This document shows, piece by piece, positions 62,467-64,000 of a DNA stretch of 64,000 bases. The stretch's first letter is position 1. Each line of letters opens with the position of its first letter. Origin of the DNA: Streptomyces violaceoruber (GTDB lineage Bacteria; Actinomycetota; Actinomycetes; Streptomycetales; Streptomycetaceae). Position numbers and translations under genes: made by a program. The notes beneath the pieces were generated by a model. That model ran no database searches. It was given only the letters and a program-made list of their open reading frames with translations, and had not been told where the DNA came from. The DNA lies in contig JODI01000024.1 in NCBI GenBank assembly GCA_000720805.1, positions 72,763 through 136,762 of the forward strand, in the 5' to 3' direction.

Positions 62467-63210
62467 CTACGTCTTCCGGGCGTGCAGCAGCAGGATCGAC
62501 GCGAGGGACGGCCTGGCACAGGCCAGCCGGTCCAGCGGCCGCAGCGGACGCGGTACCCCGTGGAAGGGCGCCCCTTCCAGTCGTACGACCTCGAAACCGG
62601 CGGCGGCGACGAACTCCCGCAGGGCGCGCGGGGTGTAGAGCCGAAGATGCCCCACGACCTCCTTCCCCGGCCGGCCGTGGATGGCCCGCAGGCTCACCTC
62701 GGAGAACACGGGCTGCACACCGGCCAGCAGCAGGGCGCGGTTGTACCAGGCGGCCAGGTTCGGGGTGGACAGCATCAGGTGGCCGCCCGGGCGCAGGACC
62801 CGGCGGATCTCGTCCAGCGCGGCGTCCGGGTCGACGAGGTGCTCGATCACCTCGCTGAACAGCACGGCGTCGGCGCAGCCGGTGGCGAACGGCAGCCCGG
62901 GGCCGGTGAGTTCGCCGCGGATCGTGTGCGTCAGGTGGGCGCGGGCGCGTCTGAGGGCGTCCTGGGACCAGTCGACGCCGATGACGCGGTGGCCGGTCAG
63001 GAGCGGGGCGGCGGTGGCCGCGGCGGTGCCGTCGCCGCAGCCGATGTCGAGGACGGTACGGGTCGTGTGCGGGCCGGTGTTCGGGCCGAGGGCGGCTGCC
63101 AGCATGCGGGCCTGGCGGCGGGAGCGGGGGGTGCCGGAGGCCACCGGGACGGCCGGATCCTCGTAGAAGTCCCGCAAGTCCTTCGGGGGTTGGTGGGTGG
63201 TGGTGGTCAT
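62467..63210 (-). CDS. Class I SAM-dependent methyltransferase
   Basis: The 247-residue protein has SAM motif I (VLDIGCGDGTAAA), motif post-I (VIGVDWSQDALRRAR), a central acidic motif (DAVLFSEVIEHLVDPDAALDEIRRVLRPGGHLMLSTPN) and a C-terminal cap. It resembles UbiE/Methyltransf_11 enzymes that act on lipids or natural products. It overlaps the upstream condensation-type gene by 4 bp and is in one operon with the permease, Trm112-like and FkbM genes. Confidence 0.9.
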   Translation of the reverse strand: MTTTTHQPPKDLRDFYEDPAVPVASGTPRSRRQARMLAAALGPNTGPHTTRTVLDIGCGDGTAAATAAPLLTGHRVIGVDWSQDALRRARAHLTHTIRGELTGPGLPFATGCADAVLFSEVIEHLVDPDAALDEIRRVLRPGGHLMLSTPNLAAWYNRALLLAGVQPVFSEVSLRAIHGRPGKEVVGHLRLYTPRALREFVAAAGFEVVRLEGAPFHGVPRPLRPLDRLACARPSLASILLLHARKT

Positions 63211-64000
63211 GGACCGGCCTCCGTGGTGTGCAGGTAGTGCTCGAAGAGGTCGCGGAGGTGGGCTCCGTCGCCGTGGCCGAGCAGGGAGCGCGACCAGCGC
63301 AGGGCCAGGTGGAGGCGGCCGGCGGTGGAGGCCGTGGTGACGGTCAGGCCGCGGGGCATACGGGCGGGCGCGGAGAACCAGACGGCGTGCGCGCGGCCGG
63401 CCTCCTCGCCGAAGTCCAACGGGTACGGGATCCGGCCGATGTTGCTCAGCAGGGTCGTCGACGTCCAGGGGGCCGCCGCCTTCCGCAGCCCCCGGGTGAG
63501 GGCCGCCCGCCAGGCCACGGGGGTGACCGGGGCCGTCAGGAGGGAGGCGCCGTGGCCGAGCTGGGGGCGGGGGAGGGACTTGAGGGCGCGGGTACGGGTC
63601 GCCGTGCGGTGCAGGAGGGCGGGCATCTCGGTGGGCCTGGCGTGGATCAACTCGGCCGGGTCGAACGGGACTTCCACCAGGCGGGTGCCGTTGCCGATGG
63701 GCATCGAGGTGTCGCGGGGACGGTCGTCCACGGGCATGGTGATGCGCAGGGGGCGGGGGCGGACACCGTGTTCCCTGTTCCAGTGGGTGAGGGTGAGCGC
63801 CGTGGTGACCATGAGCTGGTCGTTCACCGTGTAGGGCGAGCCTTTGGGGCGGTGGGGGAGGGGGAGTTCGGTGACGAGGAGCCCGTTGCCGGGAGAGGGC
63901 TCGGGGGAGCCGGGGGCGACGCGGGCCGGTTTGGACCAGTTGGAAGGGGCGGGGGCCTGGTTCGGGGGGTCTTCCGGCGGGCGGACGGGGGGTGGTGTGG
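63207..64000 (-). CDS. Condensation-domain/acyltransferase-type protein (C-terminal part, cut by window edge)
   Basis: The reading frame is open to the right edge; about 264 codons are visible, and the GTG at 63827 is internal. Segments SPYTVNDQLMVTTALTLTHWNREHG, LRITMPVDDRP, SNIGRIPYPLDF and ALRWSRSLLGHGDGAHLRDLFEHYL match the C-terminal half of NRPS condensation-like/PapA-type acyltransferases that ester-link acyl chains. The N-terminal half with HHxxxD lies outside the window. It overlaps the next gene by 4 bp and starts the right-hand operon, which therefore looks like a lipid-ester or acyl-sugar pathway. Confidence 0.75.
   Translation of the reverse strand, partial: TPPPVRPPEDPPNQAPAPSNWSKPARVAPGSPEPSPGNGLLVTELPLPHRPKGSPYTVNDQLMVTTALTLTHWNREHGVRPRPLRITMPVDDRPRDTSMPIGNGTRLVEVPFDPAELIHARPTEMPALLHRTATRTRALKSLPRPQLGHGASLLTAPVTPVAWRAALTRGLRKAAAPWTSTTLLSNIGRIPYPLDFGEEAGRAHAVWFSAPARMPRGLTVTTASTAGRLHLALRWSRSLLGHGDGAHLRDLFEHYLHTTEAGP

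Overview
The window is very GC-rich, with strongly G/C-biased third codon positions, many GTG starts, Tat-type secreted enzymes, ANTAR/STAS/MEDS regulators, an SrsABC-type phenolic lipid operon and a MatB almost identical to the one I remember from Streptomyces coelicolor. It is chromosomal DNA of a Streptomyces. I saw no rRNA, tRNA, CRISPR array, transposase or phage structural gene.

Layout. 1-7.0 kb: a CoA-transferase / HpcH-HpaI (CitE-like) lyase operon, a LysR regulator and a CitMHS carrier. Two copies of one LysR box link them. Two secreted ester hydrolases follow on the same strand as the carrier, the second a PETase-like polyesterase fused to a discoidin (CBM32-type) domain. 7.0-13.7 kb: an ArsR regulator behind a tandem palindromic operator, cell-wall hydrolases (a DNA-binding/membrane/peptidoglycan-binding/lytic fusion, an M15 peptidase, a GH25 muramidase), two tandem small Cys-containing secreted paralogues, and a secreted TNT-type NADase toxin with a probable immunity gene. 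14-26.3 kb: an EgtC-like amidotransferase, an SDR dehydrogenase, a GMC oxidoreductase remnant, GH15, GH59 galactocerebrosidase, then a UbiA prenyltransferase divergent from a type III PKS / methyltransferase / flavoprotein operon. 26.3-34.3 kb: two leaderless peptidases (S8 and M6), each followed by a small partner gene, with GH43-AbfB, an LLM oxidoreductase and a GH5 enzyme under two LacI-type operators.

35-50.7 kb: a stress-signalling set (STAS-ANTAR; STAS plus MEDS-ATPase behind a sigma-B-like promoter) and an Mbl actin homologue. Next is a four-gene system: Trypco1 protein, trypsin/VMAP-C protease, MoxR AAA+ ATPase, and a 1493-residue protein carrying vWA-like, pseudokinase, SARP-like and degenerate HAD regions. 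This is followed by a malonate module (MatC-like carrier, MatB, carboxyltransferase, divergent GntR regulator). 51-64 kb: a MerR-PP2C fusion, an ATP-grasp enzyme, GH92 alpha-mannosidase, a receptor-like Ser/Thr kinase with a ricin lectin domain, and an overlapping operon (condensation-type acyltransferase, methyltransferase, EamA-like permease, Trm112-like protein, FkbM methyltransferase) that runs off the right edge.

The most interesting material is: (i) the MoxR/VMAP/Trypco1 conflict-type system with its large pseudoenzyme; (ii) the PETase-like fusion next to a LysR-controlled dicarboxylate module; (iii) the TNT toxin pair; (iv) the prenyltransferase beside a phenolic-lipid operon whose PKS carries a coding minisatellite. 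Three decayed gene remnants (phosphatase, GMC oxidoreductase, ArsR-like) show gene loss between intact genes.
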